Assembly (NCBI GenBank): GCA_025964325.1
Contig: JAOPZA010000226.1
Coordinates: 1-44,533 of the forward strand
Reading direction: 5' to 3'
Source: Conexibacter sp.
GTDB taxonomy: Bacteria; Actinomycetota; Thermoleophilia; Solirubrobacterales; Solirubrobacteraceae
Length of the DNA stretch: 44,533 nt
The notes under the pieces were generated by a model. That model was not told where the DNA came from. It was given only the letters and a program-made list of their open reading frames with translations, and ran no database searches. Shown in pieces: positions 18,451 to 26,135 of this stretch; position 1 is the first letter of the stretch, and every line of letters begins with the position of its first letter. The translations under genes and the position numbers were made by a program.

Positions 18451-21400
18451 ATGCGCGACTACCTCGATGCCATCAACCGCCGGGTCGTCGTCTTCGACGG
18501 CGGCATGGGCGCCACGCTCGAGCAGTTCGAGCTGACGCAGGAGGACTACGGCGGACTCGCCGGCAAGTGCCACGAGGCGCTGATCCTCAACCGCCCCGAC
18601 GTGATCGAGGGCGTGCACACGGCGATGCTCGAGGCCGGCGCCGAGGTGGTCGAGACCGACACCTTCCAGGCATCCCGGCTGAAGCTCGAGGAGTGGGGAC
18701 TGGGCGAGCACACGCTCGAGATCAACCGCCGCGGCGCGGAGATCGCGCGCAAGGCCGCCGGGGAGCACCGCTTCGTCGCCGGCTCGATCGGGCCGACCGG
18801 CTTCCTCCCCGCCTCCGACGACCCGACGCTCGGCAACATCAGCTTCCGGCAGCTCGTCGACGTCTTCGCGCAGCAGGCGCAAGGCCTCGTCGAGGGCGGC
18901 GCCGACCTGATCATGATCGAGACGGCGCAGGACATCCTCGAGGTCAAGGCCGCCATCTTCGGCGCCCGCGAGGCGTTCAAGCTGACCGGTCGCACGCTGC
19001 CGATCCAGTGCTCGGTCTCGCTCCTGCCGAATGGCGGCAAGATGCTGCTCGGCACCGACATCTCGGCCGTGCTGACGACGCTGACCGCCCTCGACGTCCA
19101 GGCGATCGGGCTCAACTGCTCGACCGGGCCGGAGGACATGCGCGACGCGATCCGCTTCCTCGGCGAGCACTCGCCCCTCCCCGTCCACTGCATCCCGAAC
19201 GCCGGGCTGCCGCTGCAGGGGCCGGACGGCGAGACGATCTTCCCCGAGCAGCCGGACCCGCTGGCCGAGAGCCTGCAGGAGTTCGTCGAGCGCTACGGCG
19301 TCGGGATCGTCGGCGGCTGCTGCGGCACGAGCCCCGAGCACATCGCCGCGCTCGTCGACCGCGTCGGCGGCCGCGAGCTGGGCGGCGCCCGCCCCGCGCC
19401 GCGCACCCCGCTCGTCTCCTCGATGATCGCGGACACCCCGATCGCGCAGGAGCCGCGCCCGACGATCGTCGGCGAACGGGTCAACTCGCAGGGCTCGCGC
19501 AGAGCGAAGGCGCTGCTGCTGGCCGACGACTACGACGGCCTGCTGCAGATCGCCGAGGGCCAGGTCGAGGGCGGCGCCCACATCCTCGACCTCTGCGTCG
19601 CGCTGACCGAGCGCCAGGACGAGGCCGAGCAGATGAGCACGCTCGTCAAGCGCATCTCGCTCGCGCTGCCCGCCCCGATCCAGATCGACTCGACCGAGCC
19701 GGACGTGATGCAGGCGGCGCTCGAGCAGATCCCGGGCCGCGCGATCGTCAACTCCGTCAACCTCGAGGCGGGCCGCGCGAAGCTCGACACCGTCGTCCCG
19801 CTCTGCCTCCAGCACGGCGCCGCGCTGATCGCGCTGACGATCGACGAGGAGTCGATGGCGAAGACGCGCCAGCGCAAGGTCGACGTCGCGAAGCGGATCC
19901 ACGGCTACGTCGTCGACGAGCACGGCATGGACCCGCAGCTGCTGATCTTCGACGCGCTCACCTTCACGCTCGCGACCGGCTCCGACGAGTTCAAGGACTC
20001 GGCCGTCGAGACGATCGAGGGGATCCGCGCGATCAAGGCCGAGCTGCCCGGCGTCCTCACCTCGCTCGGCGTCTCGAACGTCTCCTTCGGGTTCGGCAAG
20101 CCCGCGCGCGAGGTGCTCAACTCGGTCTTCCTGCACCACTGCGTCGAGGCCGGGCTCGACCTCGCGATGGTGCACCCCGCCGACGTGACGCCGTACGGCG
20201 AGATCCCGCAGCTCGAACGCGACCTCGCCGACGACCTCGTCTTCAACCGCCGCGAGGACGCGACGCAGCGCTTCATCGAGCACTTCGAGGAGAGAGGCGA
20301 GTCGGCCGCCGACGAGGTCGCCGACCCGACCGCCGGAATGGAGCCCGAGGAGGCCCTCCACTTCCACATCCTGCGTCGCAAGAAGGACGGCGTCGAGGAC
20401 TGGATCGACGCCTCCGTCGAGAAGCTCGGGGCCGTCCCGACGCTCAACGACGTGCTGCTGCCGGCGATGAGAGAGGTCGGCGACAGATTCGGCGCCGGCG
20501 AGCTGATCCTCCCCTTCGTGCTGCAGTCGGCCGAGGTGATGAAGAAGGCGGTCGCGCGGCTCGAGAACTACCTCGACCGCATGGAGGGCTACACGAAGGG
20601 CACGGTCGTGCTGGCGACGGTCTTCGGCGACGTGCACGACATCGGCAAGTCGCTCGTCAACACGATCCTGACGAACAACGGCTACACCGTCGTCGACCTC
20701 GGCAAGCAGGTCCCGATCGCGACGATCCTCGACGCCGCGCAGGAGCACGACGCCACCGCGATCGGCCTCTCGGCGCTGCTCGTCTCGACCTCCAAGCAGA
20801 TGCCGCTCGCCGTGCAGGAGCTGCACGCCCGCGGGCTCCCCTACCCCGTGCTGATCGGCGGCGCCGCGATCAACCGCGACTTCGGCTTCCGCATCCTCTA
20901 CCCGAACGGGAGAGCGGACGACGCCGTCTACGAGCCGGGCGTCTTCTACTGCAAGGACGCGTTCGAGGGCCTCGCGAGAATGGACCAGCTGGTCGAGCCC
21001 GACGCGCGCCAAGCGCTCGTCGGGAGAACGCGCGAGGCCGCCAGGAAGCTGCGCGAGAAGCCGGTCGTCGTCGACGACGGTCCGCCGACCGACGACGCCT
21101 CCGTGCGTTCCGCAGCGCGAACCGACAGCCCCGTCCCGACGCCGCCGTGGTGGGGCGAGCGCGAGATCGAGGTCCCGCTCGACGAGGTCTGGCACCACCT
21201 CGACACGCACGTCCTGTTCAAGCTCCACTGGGGCGGTAGAGGCGTCAAGGGCGACGCCTGGACCGAGCTCCTCCGCGACAACTTCCAGCCCCGCCTCGAG
21301 CGGATGTGGCGCGAGCAGACCTACCTGCACCCGCGCGCGAAGCTCGGCTACTTCCCCTGCAACAGCGAGGGCAACGAGCTGATCGTCTTCGACCCGGAGG

Positions 21401-22056
21401 ATCACGACCGCGAGCTCGACCGGCTCGTCTTCCCGCGCCAGCCGCGGCACGACCGCATCTGCCTCGCCGACTTCTACCGTCCGCTCAGTTCCGGCGAGAG
21501 AGACGTCTGCGCGCTGCAGGTCGTGACCGCCGGCGACGAGGTCACCGAGCTGATGGCGCAGCTGGAGCGAGACGGCGAGTTCGCCGAGCAGCTCTACACG
21601 CACGGCCTCGGCGTGCAGACGGCCGAGGGCATGGCCGAATGGCTGCACGCGAGAGTCCGCAGCGACCTCGGCATCGATCGCGACCAGGGACGCCGCTACT
21701 CGTGGGGCTACCCCGCCTGCCCAGAGCAGTCGGAGCACGAGAAGGTCTTCGCCCTCCTCGACGCGCCGTCGATCGGCATGCGCCTGTCCGGTGGCTACGC
21801 CGTCGAGCCCGAGCAGTCGACGGTCGCGATCGTCGCGCACCATCCCCAGGCCGTCTACTTCGGCATGAAGAGCGGCTCGCTGCCGAAGGAGAAGGCGCCG
21901 GACGACCTCGTCGCCGGCTCCGAGCGCGACCCCGGCCTCGTCGATCCCGACCGCCTCGAGGCCGAGCCGCGCGAGGGCGCGGTCGAGGAAGAGGCCGTCG
22001 AGCGCGCGCCGGACGGGGCCGGCGCTACAGCGTCGCCGGCGGGCTCGCCTCGCTGA
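18451..22056 (+). CDS. metH: Cobalamin-dependent methionine synthase
   Basis: This 1201-residue modular enzyme transfers the methyl group of methyltetrahydrofolate to homocysteine through B12. Modules in order: a homocysteine-binding TIM barrel (about 1-310; zinc cysteines in GLNCSTGP and GGCCGTSPEH); a pterin-binding barrel (about 330-600; GERVNSQGSRRAK, IDSTEPDVMQAALEQ); a helical cap and B12 domain (about 640-890; DVHDIGK supplies the cobalt-ligand His, with GLSALLVST and GGAAINRDF); and an AdoMet reactivation domain (about 920-1180; GYPACPEQSEHEKVFALL, SGGYAVEPEQSTVAIVAHHP). The C-terminal 40 residues are a Glu-rich tail. All four modules are intact. The last 32 bp overlap the convergent XRE gene. 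Confidence 0.96.
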   Translation: MRDYLDAINRRVVVFDGGMGATLEQFELTQEDYGGLAGKCHEALILNRPDVIEGVHTAMLEAGAEVVETDTFQASRLKLEEWGLGEHTLEINRRGAEIARKAAGEHRFVAGSIGPTGFLPASDDPTLGNISFRQLVDVFAQQAQGLVEGGADLIMIETAQDILEVKAAIFGAREAFKLTGRTLPIQCSVSLLPNGGKMLLGTDISAVLTTLTALDVQAIGLNCSTGPEDMRDAIRFLGEHSPLPVHCIPNAGLPLQGPDGETIFPEQPDPLAESLQEFVERYGVGIVGGCCGTSPEHIAALVDRVGGRELGGARPAPRTPLVSSMIADTPIAQEPRPTIVGERVNSQGSRRAKALLLADDYDGLLQIAEGQVEGGAHILDLCVALTERQDEAEQMSTLVKRISLALPAPIQIDSTEPDVMQAALEQIPGRAIVNSVNLEAGRAKLDTVVPLCLQHGAALIALTIDEESMAKTRQRKVDVAKRIHGYVVDEHGMDPQLLIFDALTFTLATGSDEFKDSAVETIEGIRAIKAELPGVLTSLGVSNVSFGFGKPAREVLNSVFLHHCVEAGLDLAMVHPADVTPYGEIPQLERDLADDLVFNRREDATQRFIEHFEERGESAADEVADPTAGMEPEEALHFHILRRKKDGVEDWIDASVEKLGAVPTLNDVLLPAMREVGDRFGAGELILPFVLQSAEVMKKAVARLENYLDRMEGYTKGTVVLATVFGDVHDIGKSLVNTILTNNGYTVVDLGKQVPIATILDAAQEHDATAIGLSALLVSTSKQMPLAVQELHARGLPYPVLIGGAAINRDFGFRILYPNGRADDAVYEPGVFYCKDAFEGLARMDQLVEPDARQALVGRTREAARKLREKPVVVDDGPPTDDASVRSAARTDSPVPTPPWWGEREIEVPLDEVWHHLDTHVLFKLHWGGRGVKGDAWTELLRDNFQPRLERMWREQTYLHPRAKLGYFPCNSEGNELIVFDPEDHDRELDRLVFPRQPRHDRICLADFYRPLSSGERDVCALQVVTAGDEVTELMAQLERDGEFAEQLYTHGLGVQTAEGMAEWLHARVRSDLGIDRDQGRRYSWGYPACPEQSEHEKVFALLDAPSIGMRLSGGYAVEPEQSTVAIVAHHPQAVYFGMKSGSLPKEKAPDDLVAGSERDPGLVDPDRLEAEPREGAVEEEAVERAPDGAGATASPAGSPR

Positions 22057-22345
22057 GCGCCGCGCCGAGGTCGAGCTCGGCGTTCGCCTCCGCCTCCGTG
22101 ACGAGCTCGGCGAGGCGGACCCCGAGACCGAGCGCGATCCGCTGCTGGGTCAGCAGCGTCGGGTTGATCTCGCCGCGCTCGATGCTGCCGATGTAGTTGC
22201 GCGGGATGCCGGAGCGCTGCTCCAGCTCGGCCCGCGTCAGGTGCAGGCGCTCACGACGGCCCCGGACCGCGACGCCGAAGCGATCGAGGATCGGCGCTCG
22301 GTGCGGGCTGTCGGAACGACGTCGGTCGAGCGTGCGCGTGCCCAT
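22025..22345 (-). CDS. XRE-family helix-turn-helix regulator
   Basis: The 106-residue product has one HTH_3/XRE domain, from about residue 20 to 80: FGVAVRGRRERLHLTRAELE, then GIPRNYIGSIERGEINPTLLT. The recognition helix lies around RNYIGSIERG. A short acidic, Ala-rich tail follows. No sensor domain is present, so it resembles small XRE regulators that bind alone or with a partner. ATG 22345 is chosen because TACCGT lies 10 nt upstream; the frame continues to 22426 without a clear reason to use it. The 3' end overlaps metH tail to tail by 32 bp. Confidence 0.8.
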   Translation of the reverse strand: MGTRTLDRRRSDSPHRAPILDRFGVAVRGRRERLHLTRAELEQRSGIPRNYIGSIERGEINPTLLTQQRIALGLGVRLAELVTEAEANAELDLGAALSEASPPATL

Positions 22346-22355
22346 TTGGGATCCC

Positions 22356-22361
22356 ACGGTA
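22356..22361 (-). promoter_or_regulatory. -10 element for XRE regulator
   Basis: TACCGT on the minus strand lies 10 nt before ATG 22345. It is followed by GGGATCCC, a palindrome at the likely transcription start, so self-repression is conceivable. Confidence 0.35.
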
Positions 22362-22468
22362 CCAGCCGCCCTGGGGTTCGCTGCAACAGCAGATGCAGTG
22401 CGCTGGACGGATGGCCGAGATTGCACGCCTCGCGGACGCCGCCCCTCGACGTCGCCGGGCCCGACCTG

Positions 22469-24808
22469 CTACGAGGCTTCGGCGCGGTGGTGGTGCTGCG
22501 AGGAGCCCGAGCTGCTGCGCGGATGGGCCCGCAGCTCGACGGGCGCGGTCTGCATCGCCCGCAGCCTCACGTCCTTCCAGGAGAGCCCTTCCTTCACCAG
22601 CGCCGGCATGCCCATGATCACGGCGGTCGCGATCTCGACCGCCTGCAGGATGATGCCGTAGCCGATCGCGTCGGCCTTCGAGATGTGGTAGCCGCCGCTC
22701 AGCACGACGACGCAGGCGGCCTGGAAGATGCCGAGGTTCGACGGCGTCGCCGGCAGCACGGCCGTGACGTTCACGGCGAACAGGACGCCGGCGGCCGCGC
22801 CGGCGCCGGCCTGGTGGTCGAGCCCGAGCGCGACCAGGAGCAGGTAGCAGGAGAGCCACTGCAGCGACCAGGCCGCGAGCTGCGCGACGACCGCGATGGC
22901 GCCGAGCTTCGGCTCGCGGAAGACGCTCAGGCCCGAGCGCACCTGTGCGAGCGCGCGCACGGCGCGGCCGGTCAGCTCGCGCAGCTTCGCGAAGCGGGAG
23001 TGGCGCGCCGCGCTCAGCAGCTGCGGCGCGACGAGCACGCCGACGAGCAGCACGACGGGTGCGATCACGACCGCCAGGAGCGCGTCGTGGTGGCCCTGGA
23101 AGATCCCCACCGAGGAGAACGTGACGATCCCGAGGATCACGAGCGCGAGGATGTTCAGGAAGGCCTGCGAGACGATCGTCCCGAGCACGACCGGCAGGTG
23201 CTCGCGCGGACGACCGGTGCGGCGCGCGACGATCAGCGCGCGCGAGGGCTCGCCGAGGCGCGCCGGCAGCGTCGCCGACATCAGGACGCCGATGAACGTG
23301 CCCTGCATCGCGTCGCGCAACCGCACCCGCGCATGCGGCAGCGCGGCTCGCAGGATCGCGTGCCACGAGATCCCGCGGACGGCCATCGAGGCGCACATCA
23401 CGCCGAGGCCGGCGAGCACCAACGGCGGGCTCGAGTTGAGCAGCGCGTCGCCGATCGCGTGGAGGCCGATGCGCCGGAAGGCGAGCACGGTGCCGACGAG
23501 CGCGGCGAGGGCGAAGACCAGCATCGCGACCCGGCGCAGCAGTGCGACGGCCGGCCGGCGCGAGCCCGCCGGGGGCGGCGGCTCGAGGCTCGCCAGCCGC
23601 TGCGCCGGGACGCGCGGCTTCATGTCGGTCGGCTTCAAGCCGATCCGCACCGCGGCGCGCTCCGCGGTCGAGCGCGGCGCAGGCGTCGCGAGCGCGTCGC
23701 CGTAGGCCTCCATCACGTCGGCGGCGACACGCGGCCAGGCGAAGCGCTCGGCGCGGACGACGGCGGCCTGTCCGAGGGCGACGCGCCGGGTCGGGTCGAG
23801 CCACAGGTCCCGCAGCGTCTCGGCCAGCGCGGTCGCATCCCCGCGCGGCACCAGCACGCCGTCGAGGCCGTCGCGCACGACGTCGCGGTAGCCGGCGATG
23901 TCGGAGGCGACGACCGGCGTGCCGGCCGCGAACGCCTCCGTCAGCACCATCCCGAAGCTCTCGCCGCCGAGCGACGGCGCACACAGCACGTCGGCGCCCT
24001 CGACCGCCCGCTGCTTCTCGGCGTCGTCGACGCGACCGAGGATCTCGATCCCATGGTCGTCGAGCAGCAGCGGAGCGACCTCCTCGCGGTTCGCCCCGAC
24101 GATCGTCAGCCGCACCGGGATGTGCTCGCGCAGCGCCTCGAAGGCGCGCAGCAGCACCGGCAGTCCCTTGCGCTCGACCGCCTGACCGACGAAGACGATC
24201 CGCAGGTGGTCGGCCGGCGGCGGGCGTTCGTCGCTCGTCTCCGGGATCGCGACGCCGTTCGGGATGATGCGGTAGCGGCCGCCGAAGAAGCGCTGCGCCG
24301 TCCAGGCCGCAGCCTCGGAGACGGCGACGCGAACGTGGAGGTGGTTGAGCACTCGTCGCGCGCCGAACACGTTCGCCATGTGGTTCGGGATGCGGCTCGT
24401 CGAGTAGGCGTGGAAGGTGCCGACGAGCGGCGCGGTCGCCGTCACGGTCGCGTCCCAGCCCAGCACCGGCGCGACCGGCTCGTGCAGGTGGATGACGTCG
24501 TAGCGGCCGGAGCGCAGCTCGGTGCGCAGCTTGCTGATCCCGTACGCGTTGACCGACAGGTTCGAGACCGCCCCGTTCATCGGGAAGCCCATCGTGCGGC
24601 CCAGCGGGATCAGGTAGTCGGGGGCCGGACGGCGCTGAGGAGCGGCGCCGCGGTGCAGGACCGAGGCACGCCGATCGTCCGGATCCCAGGGCGCCAGTAC
24701 GCGCACGTCATGACCATCGGCGAGGAACTGCTCGGCGAGAGCCTCGATATGGCGGGTGACGCCGCCCGGATACGTCCACGAGTAGGGCGAAACCAGGGCT
24801 ACACGCAT
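22469..24808 (-). CDS. Fused GT4 glycosyltransferase and flippase-like membrane protein
   Basis: This 779-residue protein has two parts. Residues about 1-385 form a GT-B fold GT4 enzyme with YSWTYPGGVTRHIEALA, GTFHAYS (catalytic His), VFVGQAVERKGL and the E-x7-E motif in GESFGMVLTEAFAAGTPVV. It resembles PimA, the phosphatidylinositol mannosyltransferase. After a Pro-rich linker (about 390-430), residues about 430-735 are a multi-helix LPG-synthase-TM/UPF0104-type domain with LPARLGEPSRALIVARR and LPATPSNLGIFQAACVVVL. The tail is Ser/His-rich (SSSGSSQHHH). The fusion suggests that sugar is added to a lipid at the inner face and the product is flipped or handed on by the same polypeptide. The substrate is inferred only from PimA similarity. 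Confidence 0.9.
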   Translation of the reverse strand: MRVALVSPYSWTYPGGVTRHIEALAEQFLADGHDVRVLAPWDPDDRRASVLHRGAAPQRRPAPDYLIPLGRTMGFPMNGAVSNLSVNAYGISKLRTELRSGRYDVIHLHEPVAPVLGWDATVTATAPLVGTFHAYSTSRIPNHMANVFGARRVLNHLHVRVAVSEAAAWTAQRFFGGRYRIIPNGVAIPETSDERPPPADHLRIVFVGQAVERKGLPVLLRAFEALREHIPVRLTIVGANREEVAPLLLDDHGIEILGRVDDAEKQRAVEGADVLCAPSLGGESFGMVLTEAFAAGTPVVASDIAGYRDVVRDGLDGVLVPRGDATALAETLRDLWLDPTRRVALGQAAVVRAERFAWPRVAADVMEAYGDALATPAPRSTAERAAVRIGLKPTDMKPRVPAQRLASLEPPPPAGSRRPAVALLRRVAMLVFALAALVGTVLAFRRIGLHAIGDALLNSSPPLVLAGLGVMCASMAVRGISWHAILRAALPHARVRLRDAMQGTFIGVLMSATLPARLGEPSRALIVARRTGRPREHLPVVLGTIVSQAFLNILALVILGIVTFSSVGIFQGHHDALLAVVIAPVVLLVGVLVAPQLLSAARHSRFAKLRELTGRAVRALAQVRSGLSVFREPKLGAIAVVAQLAAWSLQWLSCYLLLVALGLDHQAGAGAAAGVLFAVNVTAVLPATPSNLGIFQAACVVVLSGGYHISKADAIGYGIILQAVEIATAVIMGMPALVKEGLSWKDVRLRAMQTAPVELRAHPRSSSGSSQHHHRAEAS

Positions 24809-24816
24809 CGTTGCGA

Positions 24817-24822
24817 ATGCTA
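24817..24822 (-). promoter_or_regulatory. -10 element for glycosyltransferase-flippase gene
   Basis: TAGCAT lies 8 nt before ATG 24808 without an SD. This is the same hexamer and spacing as at metH. The rest of the gap to 25038 shows no further gene and no convincing signal. Confidence 0.45.
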
Positions 24823-25038
24823 GCGCGGATAGCGGCGGGATTGCCCCGCTTTCCCCAGACTTTCACCGAGCTCTCATGCGGTCGGAGCATGCGAGATCGG
24901 CAATTCGCCAGAGCGAGACTCCCGACGCGGGCGGGGCGTCGTCGAATGCGGTTGCGCCATCCTTGCTGACGGCGCGGCGCCAACTGCGTGTGTCGACGCG
25001 GCTGCCGCCAGAGCGGCCGCGCGGAACGGCGCTGGGCG

Positions 25039-25407
25039 CTAGACGGCGGAGACCGCTTCCTCGTCCGCGACGCGGAACGAGGAGCCGCAACCGCAGGCGG
25101 CGGTCACGTTGGGGTTCTCGACCTTGAAGCCGGCGCCCTGGAGGTCGTCGACGTAGTCGATCGTCGAGCCGCTGACGTAGGGAAGGCTGGGCGTGTCGAC
25201 GAGCAGGCGGATGCCCTTGTCCTCGAAGACGGCGTCGTCGTCGCGCTGCTGGTCGAAGGCGAGCGCATACTGGAAGCCAGAGCAGCCGCCGCCGCGGACG
25301 CCGACGCGCAAGCCGGCCAGATCGGCCTCGGAACCCTGGGAGGAGAGAAACTCGCGGACCTTCTCGGCGCCTCTGTCGGTGAGCGTGATCATCGGTGCGT
25401 TCTCCAT
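25039..25407 (-). CDS. erpA: HesB/IscA-family iron-sulfur carrier (ErpA-like)
   Basis: This 122-residue A-type carrier delivers Fe-S clusters to apo-proteins. The three conserved cysteines are in GGGCSGFQYALAFD and in ACGCGSSFRV near the C-terminus, the standard C-x(60-70)-C-G-C pattern. I use ATG 25407; ATG 25392 (MITLTDRGAEKVREFL) with GGAG 9 nt upstream is equally good. The gene is divergent from bolA and the CGFS glutaredoxin and shares a palindromic control region with them. All three belong to Fe-S trafficking. Confidence 0.95.
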   Translation of the reverse strand: MENAPMITLTDRGAEKVREFLSSQGSEADLAGLRVGVRGGGCSGFQYALAFDQQRDDDAVFEDKGIRLLVDTPSLPYVSGSTIDYVDDLQGAGFKVENPNVTAACGCGSSFRVADEEAVSAV

Positions 25408-25465
25408 CACGTTTGCTGGCTGCTCAGGTGGCCGGAAACCGCCGCCCACCTCCATCACTTCATTC

Positions 25466-25487
25466 AGTGTAGCGACCTCGCTACCCT
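25466..25487. promoter_or_regulatory. Bidirectional promoter with perfect palindrome between erpA and bolA
   Basis: GTAGCGACCTCGCTAC (25469-25484) has perfect 7-bp arms around CC. A minus-strand -10, TACACT (25471-25466), overlaps its left edge. A plus-strand -10, TACCCT (25482-25487), overlaps its right edge, so one bound regulator could block both promoters. TACCCT ends 8 nt before the bolA ATG (leaderless-type spacing); erpA would have a leader of about 50 nt. An Rrf2/IscR-SufR type Fe-S sensor is a natural candidate, but that is inference. Confidence 0.55.
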
Positions 25488-25495
25488 CTGAGGAG

Positions 25496-25714
25496 ATGGC
25501 AACGAACGAAGAGCTCAAGGAGCGGATCGAGGCCGGCATCCCCGGCGCCACCGCCGAGGTGAGCGGCGACGGCCACCACTTCGAGGCCGTCGTGGCCGCG
25601 ACGCAGTTCACCGGTCTGAGCCGGATCGCCCAGCATCGTCTCGTCTACGACGTGTTCGGCGACGAGCTCGGTGGCCGCATCCATGCCCTCTCCCTGCAGA
25701 CCAAGGTTCAGTGA
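25496..25714 (+). CDS. bolA: BolA family protein
   Basis: This 72-residue BolA domain has the pattern ELKERIEAGIPGATAEVSGDGHHFEAVVAATQF, then LSRIAQHRLVYDVFGDELGGRIHALSLQT. The invariant C-terminal His (RIHAL) and the GDGHHF loop provide ligands when BolA binds a [2Fe-2S] cluster with a CGFS glutaredoxin. That partner follows 10 nt downstream in the same operon. The length and the absence of extensions match BolA/IbaG proteins. ATG 25496 sits directly after GAGGAG with a -10 at 25482, so translation is probably leaderless. Confidence 0.94.
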   Translation: MATNEELKERIEAGIPGATAEVSGDGHHFEAVVAATQFTGLSRIAQHRLVYDVFGDELGGRIHALSLQTKVQ

Positions 25715-25724
25715 GGACTTCCAC

Positions 25725-26135
25725 GTGAGCGACGAGACGACGAATCCCCTCCGCGACGCGATCAGACAAGCGATCGACGAGAACGCCGTGATCCTCTTCA
25801 TGAAGGGCACACCGGAACAGCCGATGTGCGGCTTCTCCGCGCGCACCGCGGGCGCGCTGCAGACGCTCGACACGCCCTTCGCGGCGGTCGACATCCTGCC
25901 CGACCCCCGTATCCGTCAGGAGCTGTCGGCGCTGTCGAACTGGCCGACGATCCCCCAGCTGTTCGTCAACGGCGAGCTCGTCGGCGGCGCCGACATCGTC
26001 GCCGAGATGTACGAGAGCGGCGAGCTGGCGCAGCTGCTCGGCGCCGAGCAGCCGGGCGAGGCGCCGACCGAGGCGCCGGCGGCAGCGCCGCGCGAGGGCG
26101 CGCCGCTGCCGGTCGAGAACCGCCTCGGCAGCTAG
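25725..26135 (+). CDS. Monothiol CGFS glutaredoxin (Grx4-type)
   Basis: This 136-residue protein has the family hallmarks: a KGTPEQPMCGFSARTAG active site with CGFS, SNWPTIPQLFVNGELVGGADI (TVP-like cis-Pro and GG-D glutathione site), and a helix ending in QLLGA. Such proteins bind glutathione-ligated [2Fe-2S] clusters and pair with BolA. The last 30 residues are an Ala/Pro/Glu-rich tail not found in most family members. GTG 25725 has GAGG 9 nt upstream. The frame is open to 25671 but that would overlap bolA. Its stop overlaps the convergent peptidase gene by 4 bp. Confidence 0.94.
   Translation: MSDETTNPLRDAIRQAIDENAVILFMKGTPEQPMCGFSARTAGALQTLDTPFAAVDILPDPRIRQELSALSNWPTIPQLFVNGELVGGADIVAEMYESGELAQLLGAEQPGEAPTEAPAAAPREGAPLPVENRLGS

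Noticed and set aside
18442-21843. Minus-strand open frame of over 1100 codons opposite metH
   Set aside because: metH is complete with all its motifs; the antisense frame exists because stop codons are rare in GC-rich DNA.
22241-24823. Plus-strand open frame of 860 codons opposite the glycosyltransferase fusion
   Set aside because: Arg/Ala/Asp/Gln-rich shadow without a domain; the reverse strand has GT4 and membrane motifs.
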